64,000 nucleotides of DNA, from contig OW240913.1 of assembly GCA_933207985.1 (NCBI GenBank), forward strand, positions 279,907,015-279,971,014, read 5' to 3'. Every line of letters begins with the position of its first letter. The stretch's first letter is position 1. The translations under genes were made by a program, and so were the position numbers. Under the pieces are notes generated by a model. The model had not been told where the DNA came from. It saw nothing but the letters and a program-made list of their open reading frames with translations, and did not search any database. Below are positions 45,885-57,442 of the stretch, piece after piece. The stretch comes from Pelobates cultripes. Taxonomy: Eukaryota; Chordata; Amphibia; Anura; Pelobatidae.

Positions 45885-46936
45885 ACCGTTTTCCTGGCAC
45901 TATAGGCTCCTACAGTGCCCCCCCTCTTGTGCATCCCCCCCCCCACGCGGTGCTGAAGGGGTTAAAACCCCTTCAGTCACTTACCTGAATCCAGCGCGGA
46001 GGGTCAGGCTGTGCCCACTCTCCTCCCCCGCCGATGTCAGACGACAGGGGAGACCTAATACGCATTCAATGCTTTCCTATGGCGAAAAAAATCGTATGCT
46101 GGAGATCTTGCAGAGCATTAGGATGTCCAGTGTCAGATAACAGACCAAAGATCCGTTTCAATTCCAGAAGTCCCTCTAGTGGATGACTAGTAGACAGCCA
46201 CTAGAGAAGGAGTTAACACTCAGAGTGTCAGGGTTCTTACCTGAGATGGGAGTCTGTAGTGCAGATATGTTTGCTCACCCTTGCAGATAGACACAGTCCA
46301 AGGTGACCAGATAAGAAGCCACCCGGACTGTGAATCTGTGCACGGGGGTTGTGCAGTCTAGGTGATTCCAATGCAGTACTGACAAGGATACAAACAGCAG
46401 GTCAGGATTAACGAAGTGTAGCCAAAGTCAAGGAATGCCAGAGATCAGAATAAATAAAGACAGAAGCAAGGTTCGATATGGAGTTTAAGTTCCAGAGACA
46501 GGAACTGAACACACACACAACAGGATCAAAGACTTGATAAAGTTCCCTGGGTGAGGCTGTGTTTATATACCCTGCTGATGACTGATCCGAGTCAGGTGAA
46601 GCACTTGCAATGACCACAGACGAAGTCCAGCCCACAGTGCTGCAGACATAGCCAGGAATAATAGGGCTAGAACAGCTTTAAATAAACAGAACTGCTGTGG
46701 CTCAAAGGCAGATAGCAGACCCAGAACAGCAAAGTAACCATGTTTAAATCCCCTGTCGGGTACCCATGGGGCGGCCAAGCTTGGCCGTCTGTATGGTATG
46801 GTGAGAACCCTGACACAGTGGTAATTATTGCAGTTTTTCAGAAACTGCAATAATTACCACTGTAGAGTTAAGGGACAAGGGACATGGGATATTGCAATGA
46901 GCTGAAGTGGTCTGGGTTCCTACAGTTTCCTTTTAA
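45885..46936. mobile_element. T2-like MITE interrupted by another element
   Basis: The left part has CCGTTTTCCTGGCACTATAGG and TTCAGTCACTTACCTGAATCC blocks shared with the MITE at 42607. The right part, from 46814, resumes GTGGTAATTATTGCAGTTTT and ends CAGTTTCCTTTTAA at 46936. The leftmost terminus is missing. Confidence 0.7.
46228..46813. mobile_element. Non-autonomous DNA transposon, 586 bp
   Basis: Ends TCAGGGTTCTTACC and GGTGAGAACCCTGA are inverted (one mismatch). The flanks CAGAGTG and CACAGTG form an imperfect 7-bp duplication. The superfamily is not certain; hAT is possible. Confidence 0.65.
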
Positions 46937-48268
46937 AGTGCTCATTCACATTACAACTGAAACCTGTGACTCTCATGCTGTGGCTAGTTGAAAAGTTGTG
47001 ATTGTGTAGCTTCAAACTAGGGCTGTGACTCTGAGGACTGATCTGGTTCTGATTTCAATCTGTCTTAATCTGTTATGATTGTTAATTCTGTTAATAAATG
47101 TCAGTTACTTCTTGGCTCCATATTACTACAGCAGATTAATTATATTGACTGCTTCAAAGGTATTAAGGAGCCTATCAGTATCCTGCTGCTTTAAGCACTT
47201 CTCAGATGGCTATTATAGATGCTTCCTGGGGCAGTGCAGTACCCATTCTGCATGGAGATACTGAACTTTCCTCATTGAGATGCATTGATCTAATGCACCT
47301 TTATGAGGAGATGTTGATCGGCCAAGGTGGCGTTTGGCTCCACCCCACAGTCCGCCTCCTTGGCTGAGGTAATCAGAATTGACAATTTCAGCCAATCCAA
47401 AGCTTTCCTATGGGAAAACATTGTGATTGGCTGAGATCATCACTTCTGATGATGTCATCCAAGAAGGCAGATCAGGGGCAGAGCCAGCACCAGTTGACTG
47501 GAATAAAGGTAAGATTTTACTATATTTAGGGGGAACAAGGAGGGCCTGGGGGGCAAGATAAGGATTTTAACACTATAGGGTCAGAAATACATATTTGTGT
47601 TTCTGCCACCATAATGTTCCTTTAAGCAAACTTAAGCCATAGAAGGTCACTAATATTTATGTGGACTGGAAGAGCCCTGAATAGGTACAGTTGTAATCAC
47701 AATAATTAGATTGCCATTGAATATCAGATTTATTGTTAACATTCACAGAATTTCAGCTGTTTGCAATGAACAAATCAAATAAAGCAATTTAAATAGCTCA
47801 ACACAACGACTGATTAAAGTGATTTCCCCAAATTCAACTGAAAATGCTACTTATAATGACTACTCCAGTCCCAAATGATTTAATCCCTCACAACAGCACA
47901 AATATGCAAAACAGGAGTGGTCTCAAGCACACCTGATGCAACTCAGGGCTTCAAGGGCTTCATTAGTTGCACCAGGTGTGCTTGAGCTGGAACACTTGAT
48001 ATTATTCAGCGCCCCCTGTAGTTGCAGCTGTGTAGTCCAGTCAGGTAGTGATGTGACAATCCGGCTCTGTTAAACTTATTCAACAAATCTCAAGATCACA
48101 GGTAAAGTGAGCTGCACACACCAGAGGTACTGATTTACATTCTTTTTTCAGAAAATAATGATTTATTAGTCAATTAGGGGTGATCTTTTCATCTCCATAC
48201 CATTGATTGCTCTGGGCTAAATAGACTTCTAGATCTGTAGCTTTACACAATCCCCCTAAACATGCACA

Positions 48269-48320
<52 letters not shown>

Positions 48321-48359
48321 TGTGAATAAATATTTTATGTACAATACTATCCAATGGCT
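46937..48359. other. Mixed unique DNA, MITE arm and (TA)n
   Basis: A MITE-like arm ending GTTCCTTTAA at 47625 (inverse AAAGGAACATTATGG) is seen. A (TA)n run lies at 48273-48318. No gene recognised. Confidence 0.45.
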
Positions 48360-48439
48360 TTAACCCCTTAAGGACCAAACTTCTGAAATAAAAGGGAATC
48401 ATGGCATGTCACACATATCATGTGTCCTTAAGGGTTTAA
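48360..48439. mobile_element. Small palindromic TTAA MITE (80 bp)
   Basis: TTAACCCCTTAAGGACCA on the left and GTGTCCTTAAGGGTTTAA on the right, with TTAA at both edges (48360-48363 and 48436-48439). It resembles piggyBac-type ends. Confidence 0.75.
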
Positions 48440-49105
48440 ATATAGATAATATTTACAAAACATTTTGTGCACATCCCATTTTGTGAATTTCAACACACAA
48501 CATAAAACACATAATTTAACAGAAATCAAAAACTTGGAGAGCATTAAACATTATTAAATAACTTTCACAATGACACAAAATCACCAAATCCAAAGCTATA
48601 AGCAGAAACAAAGTGTACCTTTTACTTTATAGTGCTCATGCCATCTAGTGGCCTGACATTAAAACAACACAAGGTCTGTTAGAAGAAAAATTATTTAAAA
48701 TTATTGTGATCTAGCACAAATCATGTATCTTATTATGAAAAAAAAAACACTACTTAGAATCATTCATATTATTTTTTTGCTAATCAATTATTCAAATCTT
48801 TAAATTCAAACCCAACAGTAAAAATTCCATACCCAATTCACATATTCTAATACAAAATAAAAATAATTAAAAAAACAAAAAAAAGCTTTTCAAATCACTT
48901 AAATTACTAAATATCAACATGTCTTTACACATATGCCATCTAAATAGTTTTTCTCATGGAACTGTATACTTTCCAAGTAGAAGTGTTCATCTCTGAGTGA
49001 GAGGTCCACTGTGGAAAACACACTGATTTGAGACCCGACATTTAAATATGTAGGACATATCCATTTTATGATCTATCAAATTAAGCTTTATTGGAGGGTA
49101 TATTA
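48440..49105. other. AT-rich unique DNA, no gene seen
   Basis: No recognised feature up to the L1 target duplication. Confidence 0.4.
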
Positions 49106-49119
49106 ACAGTCACAGATTT

Positions 49120-49439
49120 TTTTTTTTTTTTTATTTAAAGTTTTTTTATTTTGAGACGGCAAAGAGAAATGGGGTTACAGAAAGTAGAAAAGGGGGGTTA
49201 CAAAATGATCCCAGCATCTGATTTTATCACACTATATAATATGCTTTACAGTGTTGAATATACATGCATTGTTAATTACAGCCAACCATCCTGAATTTAT
49301 TGTTAAGCATTGTTTTAAAAACAATCCGTCTCTGTGTGTGTACCTGTGAGTGTAATGCCTTAGGAGATTTCGTGGATTGGCTCTCTACGAGAGCACTGGC
49401 TTCTTTGGTTTATGCTTTATGGTGTGAGCGGGGGCTCAT
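49120..49439 (-). other. 3' UTR and poly(A) of the minus-strand L1
   Basis: Noncoding 3' UTR ending in the T tract (49117-49131), which is the reverse-read poly(A) tail. Confidence 0.8.
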
Positions 49440-49869
49440 CTAGGATTTTGGGGGGTATAATAAAGTGAGCCAAGGTTTCCACATTTGTTTCGTTCTTCTT
49501 GCTTTCTGATGGGAATCTGAAGAAAGAATCTTGTATTTATAATATTGGTATAATTTGTCTAGTAGTTCCTTACGTGAGGGACAGTATGTGCTTTTCCAAT
49601 GTTGGGCTAAAAGGTTCCTAGCTGCTAGTATGACAAGGGAGGTTAATTTCTTAGCCTCTTTCTTCCACGTGTTTGGTAAGAGTAACATGAGTGCCACTAA
49701 TGGTGTGAGAGGTGCCGAGTAGCATATTGTTTTTTTGTTTAGTATTTGTTGGACCTGTGACCAAAGGGGTCTAATCGCGTCACACTCCCACCAAATATGG
49801 GTCATAGTACCACTTTCTGAGCCACATCTCCAACACTTGGGGTCTACTGCTGGATATATTTGATGGAGC
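49440..49869 (-). pseudogene. L1/Tx1 ORF2 C-terminus beyond the PLE
   Basis: It resumes exactly after the PLE duplication with YPAVDPKCWRCGSESG and THIWWECD, the Cys/His motif C-x2-C-x7-H-x4-C of L1-type ORF2, and stops at 49440. Before the PLE the protein reads WYLTPQRLHQI, so the PLE split the C-terminal domain just upstream of the motif. This part shows no internal stop. Confidence 0.88.
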
Positions 49870-50681
49870 AGAAAAAGTGTGCAGCGCATGAACCAAACCC
49901 ACAAATCTTATAGGAGTATAAACACAATCAGTGCATAAAAATACAAAGAGAGATAAATACCCCAGTATTTTAAGATCTTTAAGGGTCATAAGTTTTTGTC
50001 AGATCCCATATAGAAACTGGTTCAAGTAGTATCACTTTAAGATGTCTCAGATCAAATCTTGAAGTTACTCTCAGGGGTGTAGCTTGATCCTCAGAATATG
50101 TAAATTGTAGAACAAGCAAACATCAAATTAAAAGAGTATAAAAAACAAATTTATTATAAGTAAATAAAAACCTTACATTGAGGTCTTATAAAATCAGCAA
50201 AAGATGACAGCATAAATAGCAGCACAACGCGTTTCAACGATCAATCTCGTCTTCCTCAGGTGCAGTTCACATTGTTACATAAAATTCATACATTTAAAAG
50301 CCTTTTGGCGCGGAAAATCGGGTACTTAGGACCCGCCCCCTTTGCCATCGGACCAATCAGCAGAGACTAGATGACTTCCTCTTCACAGTCTGTGATTTCC
50401 GGATTCATGCGTTCCATTCCTTTTACTTCCGGTATCGCATGCGTTCCAATATGCGTCTCACAGGGGGCACTTCCGGTTTCACTTGCGGTCCGGTTTACCC
50501 AGCGAAAGAGTTCCTTACCAAGTTCATATGGCTGCTAAACCTCAAGTCCACATAAACATAATGGAATAATATACATGTGCACATAGGTGCTCATGTATAT
50601 GTGTACAAAACATGTACATGGGGAACAGGGAAATAAATAGAAAAGGCAAAAGTTAATAATAGCCACAAATAACAAATTATC

Positions 50682-50712
<31 letters not shown>

Positions 50713-51076
50713 ATCTAGATATATATAGAATAAATATATAAATATATAAAATATATAATAAAAGAGTAAGGTGGAACCAATAAAAGTGTATTCACCAGGT
50801 GTGCAGAAAATTAGATATAATTGTACATTTAAAAATCAATGTTTAAAACACATGGAGAGAGGGTTTCCAGCTCAAAGATCCATTTCATTTCTGTTTTGTT
50901 CAGGATCTTGAGATGGTCCCCCCCTCTCCATGGTTTTTGAACCTTTTGGATTCCCAGGAAATGTAAGCATTTAGTGTCCCCATTATGTTTTTGATAGACA
51001 TGTGCTGATACTGAATGATTAAGAACTCCCTTTTGTACATTCCTAAAATGTTCACAGATCCTGACTTTTAGGGGTT
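49870..51076 (-). repeat. Left inverted arm of the PLE
   Basis: Reverse complement of 51938-53176: it contains, inverted, the end of the GIY-YIG frame, the 3' UTR and the hammerhead motif. It has a TCTCTA-type microsatellite at about 50680-50725 where the right arm has a longer CTATAT-type one. Confidence 0.9.
50222..50263 (-). ncRNA. Hammerhead ribozyme motif in PLE left arm
   Basis: The inverse copy of the motif at 52780-52821, with the same core and stems, on the minus strand. The two motifs therefore point away from each other. Confidence 0.75.
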
Positions 51077-51120
51077 TTTAATATGGAAGGGAAGTAAGAC
51101 ATCACTGGATAACTTTTTAA

Positions 51121-52182
51121 TTAATTTTTTTAAATTCTAATTCTTGGGGTATTAAGCTTACCTCGGAAATAAGTAATCAAGAAGTACACTTCTTAGATTT
51201 AAAGATCTTTATTGATAATGGAGTTGTTAAGACTAGTATTACTTTTTTTAAAACTGTTGATGTCAATAGTTACATCAACAGTGAGAGTTGCCATTTTAAA
51301 TCTTGGCTTTCAAACATCCCTAAAAGCCAATTCATGAGAATAAAAAGGAACTGTACGGAAGAAAAAACATTTTTAGAACAAACTGATATGTTAAAAGAAC
51401 AATTTTGTCAGAAAGGATACAAAAAAGTTGATGTAGAGGCACAATTGGAGGAAGTTTTAACTAAGCCCAGAAAAGACTTACTAATGTATAAAAAGAGAAA
51501 AGAATGCACACAAACAAAACAAGTGTCTTTTATATGTGACTATAACTCACAGAGTCATATTTTTCACAAAGTTTTAAAAAAACATTGGTATATTCTTAAG
51601 CAAAATGAAGATCTTTGCGAATATATAGGAGAAAAGCCGAAAATAATTTATAGAGGCGCCAATAATTTTAAAGATATATTGACCACTAGTTATATCCCTA
51701 AAAGACCCCTTAGAGATAATGATCTACAAGGAAAAAAATTACAAGGGTTTTTTAACTGTGGGAACTGTAGGGCGTGTAGTATGAGTAAAATCATAAATAA
51801 AAAAACTGAGAAATTTATTTCAAATAAAACACAAAAAGAATATACAGTTAAAGACTTTATAACATGTAACTCAAACAATGTTATTTATTTATTAACGTGT
51901 ATCTGTGGACTGCAGTACATAGGGCGTACCACTAGACCCCTAAAAGTCAGGATCTGTGAACATTTTAGGAATGTACAAAAGGGAGTTCTTAATCATTCAG
52001 TATCAGCACATGTCTATCAAAAACATAATGGGGACACTAAATGCTTACATTTCCTGGGAATCCAAAAGGTTCAAAAACCATGGAGAGGGGGGGACCATCT
52101 CAAGATCCTGAACAAAACAGAAATGAAATGGATCTTTGAGCTGGAAACCCTCTCTCCATGTGTTTTAAACATTGATTTTTAA
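51121..52182 (+). CDS. PLE protein: RT C-terminal part and GIY-YIG endonuclease (5'-truncated)
   Basis: PLEs encode a telomerase-related RT fused to a GIY-YIG nuclease that nicks the target. The frame is open from 51121 to the TAA at 52182 (about 353 codons); the first Met is at 51334. EVHFLDLKIFIDNG (about residues 22-35) is the last RT block. A Cys motif CGNCRACS lies near residues 214-221. The GIY-YIG domain follows from about residue 252: NVIYLLTC, LQYIGRT with its conserved Arg in TRPLKVRICEH, and a Glu-containing NKTEMKWIFELETL near the end. The catalytic RT part (YxDD) is missing because of the 5' truncation, so this copy cannot retrotranspose by itself. The open frame fits a young insertion. 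Confidence 0.92.
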   Translation, partial: LIFLNSNSWGIKLTSEISNQEVHFLDLKIFIDNGVVKTSITFFKTVDVNSYINSESCHFKSWLSNIPKSQFMRIKRNCTEEKTFLEQTDMLKEQFCQKGYKKVDVEAQLEEVLTKPRKDLLMYKKRKECTQTKQVSFICDYNSQSHIFHKVLKKHWYILKQNEDLCEYIGEKPKIIYRGANNFKDILTTSYIPKRPLRDNDLQGKKLQGFFNCGNCRACSMSKIINKKTEKFISNKTQKEYTVKDFITCNSNNVIYLLTCICGLQYIGRTTRPLKVRICEHFRNVQKGVLNHSVSAHVYQKHNGDTKCLHFLGIQKVQKPWRGGDHLKILNKTEMKWIFELETLSPCVLNIDF

Positions 52183-53176
52183 ATGTACAATTATATCTAA
52201 TTTTCTGCACACCTGGTGAATACACTTTTATTGGTTCCACCTTACTCTTTTATTATATATTTTATATATTTATATATTTATTCTATATATATCTATATCT
52301 ATATCTATATCTATATCTATATCTATATCTATATCTATATCTATATCTAGATAGAGATAGAGATAATTTGTTATTTGTGGCTATTATTAACTTTTGCCTT
52401 TTCTATTTATTTCCCTGTTCCCCATGTACATGTTTTGTACACATATACATGAGCACCTATGTGCACATGTATATTATTCCATTATGTTTATGTGGACTTG
52501 AGGTTTAGCAGCCATATGAACTTGGTAAGGAACTCTTTCGCTGGGTAAACCGGACCGCAAGTGGAACCGGAAGTGCCCCCTGTGAGACGCATATTGGAAC
52601 GCATGCGATACCGGAAGTAAAAGGAATGGAACGCATGAATCCGGAAATCACAGACTGTGAAGAGGAAATCATCTAGTCTCTGCTGATTGGTCCGATGGCA
52701 AAGGGGGCGGGTCCTAAGTACCTGATTTTCCGCGCCAAAAGGCTTTTAAATGTATGAATTTTATGTAACAATGTGAACTGCACCTGAGGAAGACGAGATT
52801 GATCGTTGAAACGCGTTGTGCTGCTATTTATGCTGTCATCTTTTGCTGATTTTATAAGACCTCAATGTAAGGTTTTTATTTACTTATAATAAATTTGTTT
52901 TTTATACTCTTTTAATTTGATGTTTGCTTGTTCTACAATTTACATATTCTGAGGATCAAGCTACATCCCTGAGAGTAACTTCAAGATTTGATCTGAGACA
53001 TCTTAAAGTGATACTACTTGAACCAGTTTCTATATGGGATCTGACAAAAACTTATGACCCTTAAAGATCTTAAAATACTGGGGTATTTATCTCTCTTTGT
53101 ATTTTTATGCACTGATTGTGTTTATACTCCTATAAGATTTGTGGGTTTGGTTCATGCGCTGCACACTTTTTCTGTT
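51938..53176 (+). repeat. Right inverted arm of the PLE
   Basis: Sense arm with the GIY-YIG C-terminus, 3' UTR, a (TCTATA)n tract at about 52280-52350 and the hammerhead motif at 52780-52821. Confidence 0.9.
52780..52821 (+). ncRNA. Hammerhead ribozyme motif in PLE right arm
   Basis: In order: stem I strand GCAC, core CTGAGGA (fits CUGANGA), stem II GACGA/TCGTT around a GATTGA loop, core GAAAC, minimal stem III GCG, cleavage-type triplet GTT, and stem I strand GTGC, which pairs fully with GCAC. Type I order with a nearly absent stem III and a palindromic ACGCGT is the form reported for animal PLE ribozymes, which may act as dimers. Activity cannot be judged from sequence. Confidence 0.78.
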
Positions 53177-53287
53177 TTGTACACTATTTTTGTGGGATTA
53201 TTGTGATTGTACCCACTAGTGTGTTCTAGCTGCTATTTATTTTAGCGCCGCAAATTGTATTTTTTCTGTTTTAATATTTGATGGAGC

Positions 53288-55800
53288 CTCTGTGGTGTCA
53301 GGTACCACCTGTAAATTACTTTTTTGTGAGCTTCTATATGTGAGAAGCAAGATGTGAGACCTTTAAGAGCGTTCAATGATTGGAGCCATTGGTCGTCTGT
53401 AAGTTTGAGTATACCTTCTTTTTCCCATTAAGTTACATATTTGAAGGAATGCGGTGGTGTGTGGCCTAAGAGGATCTTGTAGCACAAGGATAAGACCTTG
53501 GGTTTAGTCGGTGAAGATAGACACCTGGTGACAATAGCTAGTGTGTGGTTCGCTCGTGGTAATGTTAATTGAGGCTGTATTGTTACCTTATTTTGCACCA
53601 TACCTTTTAATTGTAAGTATCGGAATATAAAAAAAGGCAGGTTATATTTTGTCTGCAGTTCGGGGAAGGTCAATACATTCGCATGGGAGCAAAAATCTTT
53701 GATGTGGGTGATACCATAAGTGTACCAAGGTTTCAACGTCTGCCACGTTGACACCCCTTCCAGTGCCCCCAACGGGGTATATATACAAAATTACCCTTTT
53801 TCAGACATGGCGGCTAAAACTTTATGCCAGATTTTCATGGTCAGCTTGGTGGGGGGGTATAGCTGAAGTTTCAGCAATCTATATATTTTTGGGGAGCACA
53901 AAGCATGTAACAGCTGGTGTGGGAGTGTTTTGTCGTGTTCCATGTCGACCCATTGCAATGTGTGTCTGGGAGCATGGATGCATATAACGGATTCAAGGAT
54001 GGCGGCCTCATAGTAGGTAGCTATTTTTAGGAAGCCCAAACCTCCCGACAACATTCAAAATATATACAGAATCTTGGGCAGTAGTACCATCTCGATAGAG
54101 TTGAGTTTACCCAGCTACGATAGTTGGACGTGCCTCCATGTCTGAAAATATGATGTGCATATGTGGTGTAGCGGTCCATAGTTGAGGGACACCATTTTTG
54201 GGGCATGTAGGGCTAGCTTCACTCCTAAATATGCAATGTATTTTTGTCTCCAATAAAATTTGAAGCCTTGACGTAGTTGGTTTACTTGTGCTGTTGGTAT
54301 GTGTAGTGGTAGAGCTTGTGTTTTAGTGCTATTAAGTTTATAATATGATATACGTCCGTAGTCTTGTAATATATCCATGAGTTGAGGCAGAGATACCTCT
54401 GGTTTGCTAAGAGAAAGTAAAATATCATCAGCAAACATGGATAATGTGTAGTTAGTGGCTTTTATGTGTATTCCAGTAATAAGTGGATATTGTCAAAGTT
54501 TGTGGGCTAGGGGCTCTAATGCCTGTCTGGTACCATTGGTGAGGCCAAATGGCGATGACAGGAATCCCGATTGGTATCTATAGAGTGTCATGATCCCTTG
54601 TATGAGTTTTTGTGGGAAGCCATATTTAATCAGTACTGATGTCATGTATGCCCAGTTGAGCCTATCAAAGGCTTTTTTGGCATCTAGAGCTAAAAGGAGG
54701 CTTTCAGTCCTTTCCGCTGTGACGTGGGATAGTATATTAAGATTCTTCATAGCATTATCGGAAACCTTGCCTCCCTTTTATGAAGCCTGATTGAACGTTA
54801 TGTAGAATGTGTGGTAAAATGGGGGCTATTCTGTTGGCTAATAGTTTGGCATATATTTTAGTGATGCAGTTTAGGAGGGAAATGGGTTTAACGTTTGAGC
54901 ATTGAGTCGGGTGTTTTCCTGGTTTTGGAAGTGTTGTTATGTGGGCTTGGAGCATATCTGTGGGCATGACACCTGTTTGGAAACAGCAATTAAATAATAA
55001 AGTCATGTGAGGTGCCAGGATATCTTTGAATGTGCGATTTCTATTAGTGGGGTATTGTGTGGTTATGGAAATTGTTATTGGTGCGTGTTCAGACCAGGAG
55101 ATATTGCCTATATCGGTTTTGGATATTTGTAGTGTTGGAACTAAAAAACGGTCTATCCGTGAGTATGTGTCATGTACCAAGGAGTGGTGTGTGTGTGTGT
55201 GTGTGTGTGTGTGTAGTCCTTTTCAAGAGGGTGTAGATTTCTCCAGATATTGGAATATCCATGGGAGAACAGTACATTCTCTATGAGGGAGGTAGATAGT
55301 GTGCTTCGTTGTGTCATTGTATGTGAGATCTTGGAAGTTGAGGTGGTGTCCATGGATGGGTCTACTATAAAGTTAGTATCTCCTCCTATGATGACCTCAC
55401 CAAGCTTATGCACTTTCGTTAGAGTAAGGACATGGTCTAAAAAAACGTGTTGATCATTGTGTGGGCTGTAGATGTTGACTAGTGTGTATTGGGTATTATT
55501 AATATTACATTGTAGGAGAAGATATCGTCCCTTTTTGTTTCTTAGTTTTTTTATAAATTGGAATGACACGTAGTTGCTAATTAAAATTGAGACTTCTCTT
55601 TTCTTTTTTTTTGTATGTGCTATGGTAACCTATCGGATATTGTCTGGAGGAAAGTTTGGGATGTCGTGCAGTTTGGAAATGTTTCTTGGAAGAATGCTAT
55701 GTGTGCTCTGTGTTTTTTTTTGCTTCTACCAGGGCCATGCGTCTTTTATGGGGTGAGTTGAGTCCCTTAGTGTTCAATGAAAATACATTAAGTGACATAG
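53288..55800 (-). pseudogene. L1/Tx1 ORF2, endonuclease and RT part, with deletions
   Basis: Endonuclease: SLNTKGLNSPHKRRMALVEA (near 55770), an FFQET-type block (near 55690), NIYSPHNDQ, GGDTNF (near 55390) and SRIDRFLV ... SEHAPI (near 55150-55080). An expanded (GT)n at 55188-55216 lies in the coding region and shifts the frame. After TNRNR the frame passes directly to TFKDILAPHMTLLFN, skipping roughly 200 residues including the NKCPGPDG block. RT: TLPKPGKHPTQCSNVKPISL, LDAKKAFDRLNW (near 54680) and FADDILL (near 54430). Motif B reads GTRQ directly followed by ALEPLAHK, so GCPLSP is gone. More frameshifts occur before 53288, where the PLE begins. Confidence 0.88.
55188..55216. repeat. (GT)n microsatellite inside L1 endonuclease
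   Basis: About 14 GT units. On the coding (minus) strand it gives a run of Thr-His between KDYT and the PWYMTHTHG sequence. Confidence 0.9.
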
Positions 55801-56490
55801 GAGGGTATCTCTGGTGTATATGTATATTGATGATCTTCTTGGAGGATTGCTATGTGTCTCAAGGTGCTGATATATGGTTCACAATTGTGGGTCTGTAGCT
55901 GTGGCTGTGGCTGGGTGTTCGTGTTGTTGATTCATAGACTTGTGGTATTGGTATATTCATATTGCGGTAGCAATGGGTCATTTTGGTATGGGGGGGGGGG
56001 GACCAGGTTGAGAAGAATAACAGAATAAGGGCTTTTAGTATTTGCTTTTGCTTGTTTACCTATAGCGTGTGTGTCCCCTGCAGCATCATACATTGTTTGC
56101 AGTATGTGTGATGTCTATCAGAACCTATTAGCGGTTTATAATAGGTATGTTGCTAGATTGGTCATTTGCGTTGCCGGTCTTGTGGTATTTATCGGCATGA
56201 TAGGGGGGTTAGGTATGTATGTCTTTCTGGAGGAGCATATAACGATTATGTACTGGTCTCATAGTACATTAGTGTCCTCGCTATATTGCGATATAACTAT
56301 CCTAGATATTTTAAATTAACCCAGTGCTAGTACATATGACCATCAGTGTAACCAAATGAAAATTATAAACTTCAGAACTAACATGTAAATCATAAATAAT
56401 GTATACGGTGCATATAAGTTTGTGCAACTCTTTTTACACCACATTCGTGTAAGCGTGATTATATTAAGCCTGCGGTGCTTGCATATAGAG

Positions 56491-57442
56491 TCACTTATCT
56501 GCAGTCGTGGTATTCCAATCTGGGGTAAGTTTCATCGATGACTTTGCAGCTTCTTGTCCGGTGGAGGGTTCTTGCGCATTTGAGTCTATTGGTATATTCC
56601 AGTCTGCCAGGGCCTTTCTTCCGTCCTCTGGGGTAAGGAGATGTCTCTCGGCGCCATTACGTTTAATGATAAGACGTGCCGGGAATCCCCATTTGTAAGG
56701 TACGTCCGCTGTGAGCAGGGCCTTGGTAATCGGCATAAAGGTCTTCCTCGCTGCCAGCATGGACGCCTAGAGGTCCGTGAAGAGTTGGAGCTTGCCATAG
56801 GCCTCAGGTAGGGTAGGCTGTTTTCTTGATGCCTGCATTATGGCCTCTTTGGTGGTATAGTAGTGGACTCTTGTAATAGTGTCCCGCGGGGTAGTTGCCG
56901 GGACATTTTTAGGCTTTGGCAATCTGTGTGTCTTATCGAGGAGCAAGGCTTCTTCTTTGAGGTCTGGTACCAATAGATGGAATAGCGCCTTGATGTGAGT
57001 TCCCAGGTTTTTAGAATTAACCTCTTCGGGGATGCCGCGTATGCGAATATTATTTCGCCTATCTCTATCTTCATGGTCGGCAAGTTTTGTGAGGATGGAT
57101 TGGATTTTTACCTCCATGTTCTCGTAGGCCATAGCCACATTGTTGTGCGCAGAGATAATTTCCTCTGTTTTGTTTTCATCTGCTCTTATTTCTTTTGCCA
57201 ATTTAGCGAAATAAGCTTGTAGGGATGTTTGTAATCCATTTAGCATTTATTTTTTGAATGGAGGATTCCGTGGCTGGGAGGTCGTTAGTGGAGATGGAGG
57301 TAATGTCGTTCCTGTCTGAGCTCGAAGCCGGTGATAGTGGTTCACCGGTGCCATCTGGGGCGCGGCGTTGCGGCGAGGACATTGCAGTAATCTGCAGGGA
57401 AGGCGTCTTCAGTTTAGCCTTTTTTGTGGAACCTTGTGCCAT
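56491..57442 (-). pseudogene. L1/Tx1 ORF1 protein, broken
   Basis: ORF1 binds element RNA. The start Met at 57442 (MAQGSTKKAKLKTPS) opens a 79-codon head. A frameshift near 57220 moves to the frame with the coiled-coil-like stretch (AKEIRADENKTEEI) and the RRM-type core RDRRNNIRIRGIPE (near 57060). An in-frame TAG at 56767-56769 follows LQLFTDL; the C-terminal domain continues in the same frame as ASMLAARKTFMPITKAL to 56491. Order and motifs match L1 ORF1. Confidence 0.85.

Larger units (their letters stand above)
49870..53273 (+). mobile_element. Penelope-like element with 1.2-kb inverted arms
   Basis: It is flanked by perfect 14-bp duplications ATATTTGATGGAGC at 49856-49869 and 53274-53287. 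Left arm (49870-51076) is the near-identical inverse of right arm (51938-53176). The unique middle (about 51080-51937) and right arm together hold the sense RT tail and GIY-YIG endonuclease. The right side has 97 bp more than the arm before the duplication. Only a few mismatches are visible between arms apart from a microsatellite of different length, so the insertion is recent. 5' truncation and inverted terminal copies are known for Penelope-like elements. Confidence 0.93.

Noticed and set aside
56071..56319. 82-residue hydrophobic frame on the plus strand between L1 ORF1 and ORF2
   Set aside because: It is antisense to the L1 inter-ORF and 5' ORF2 region; no independent signal.
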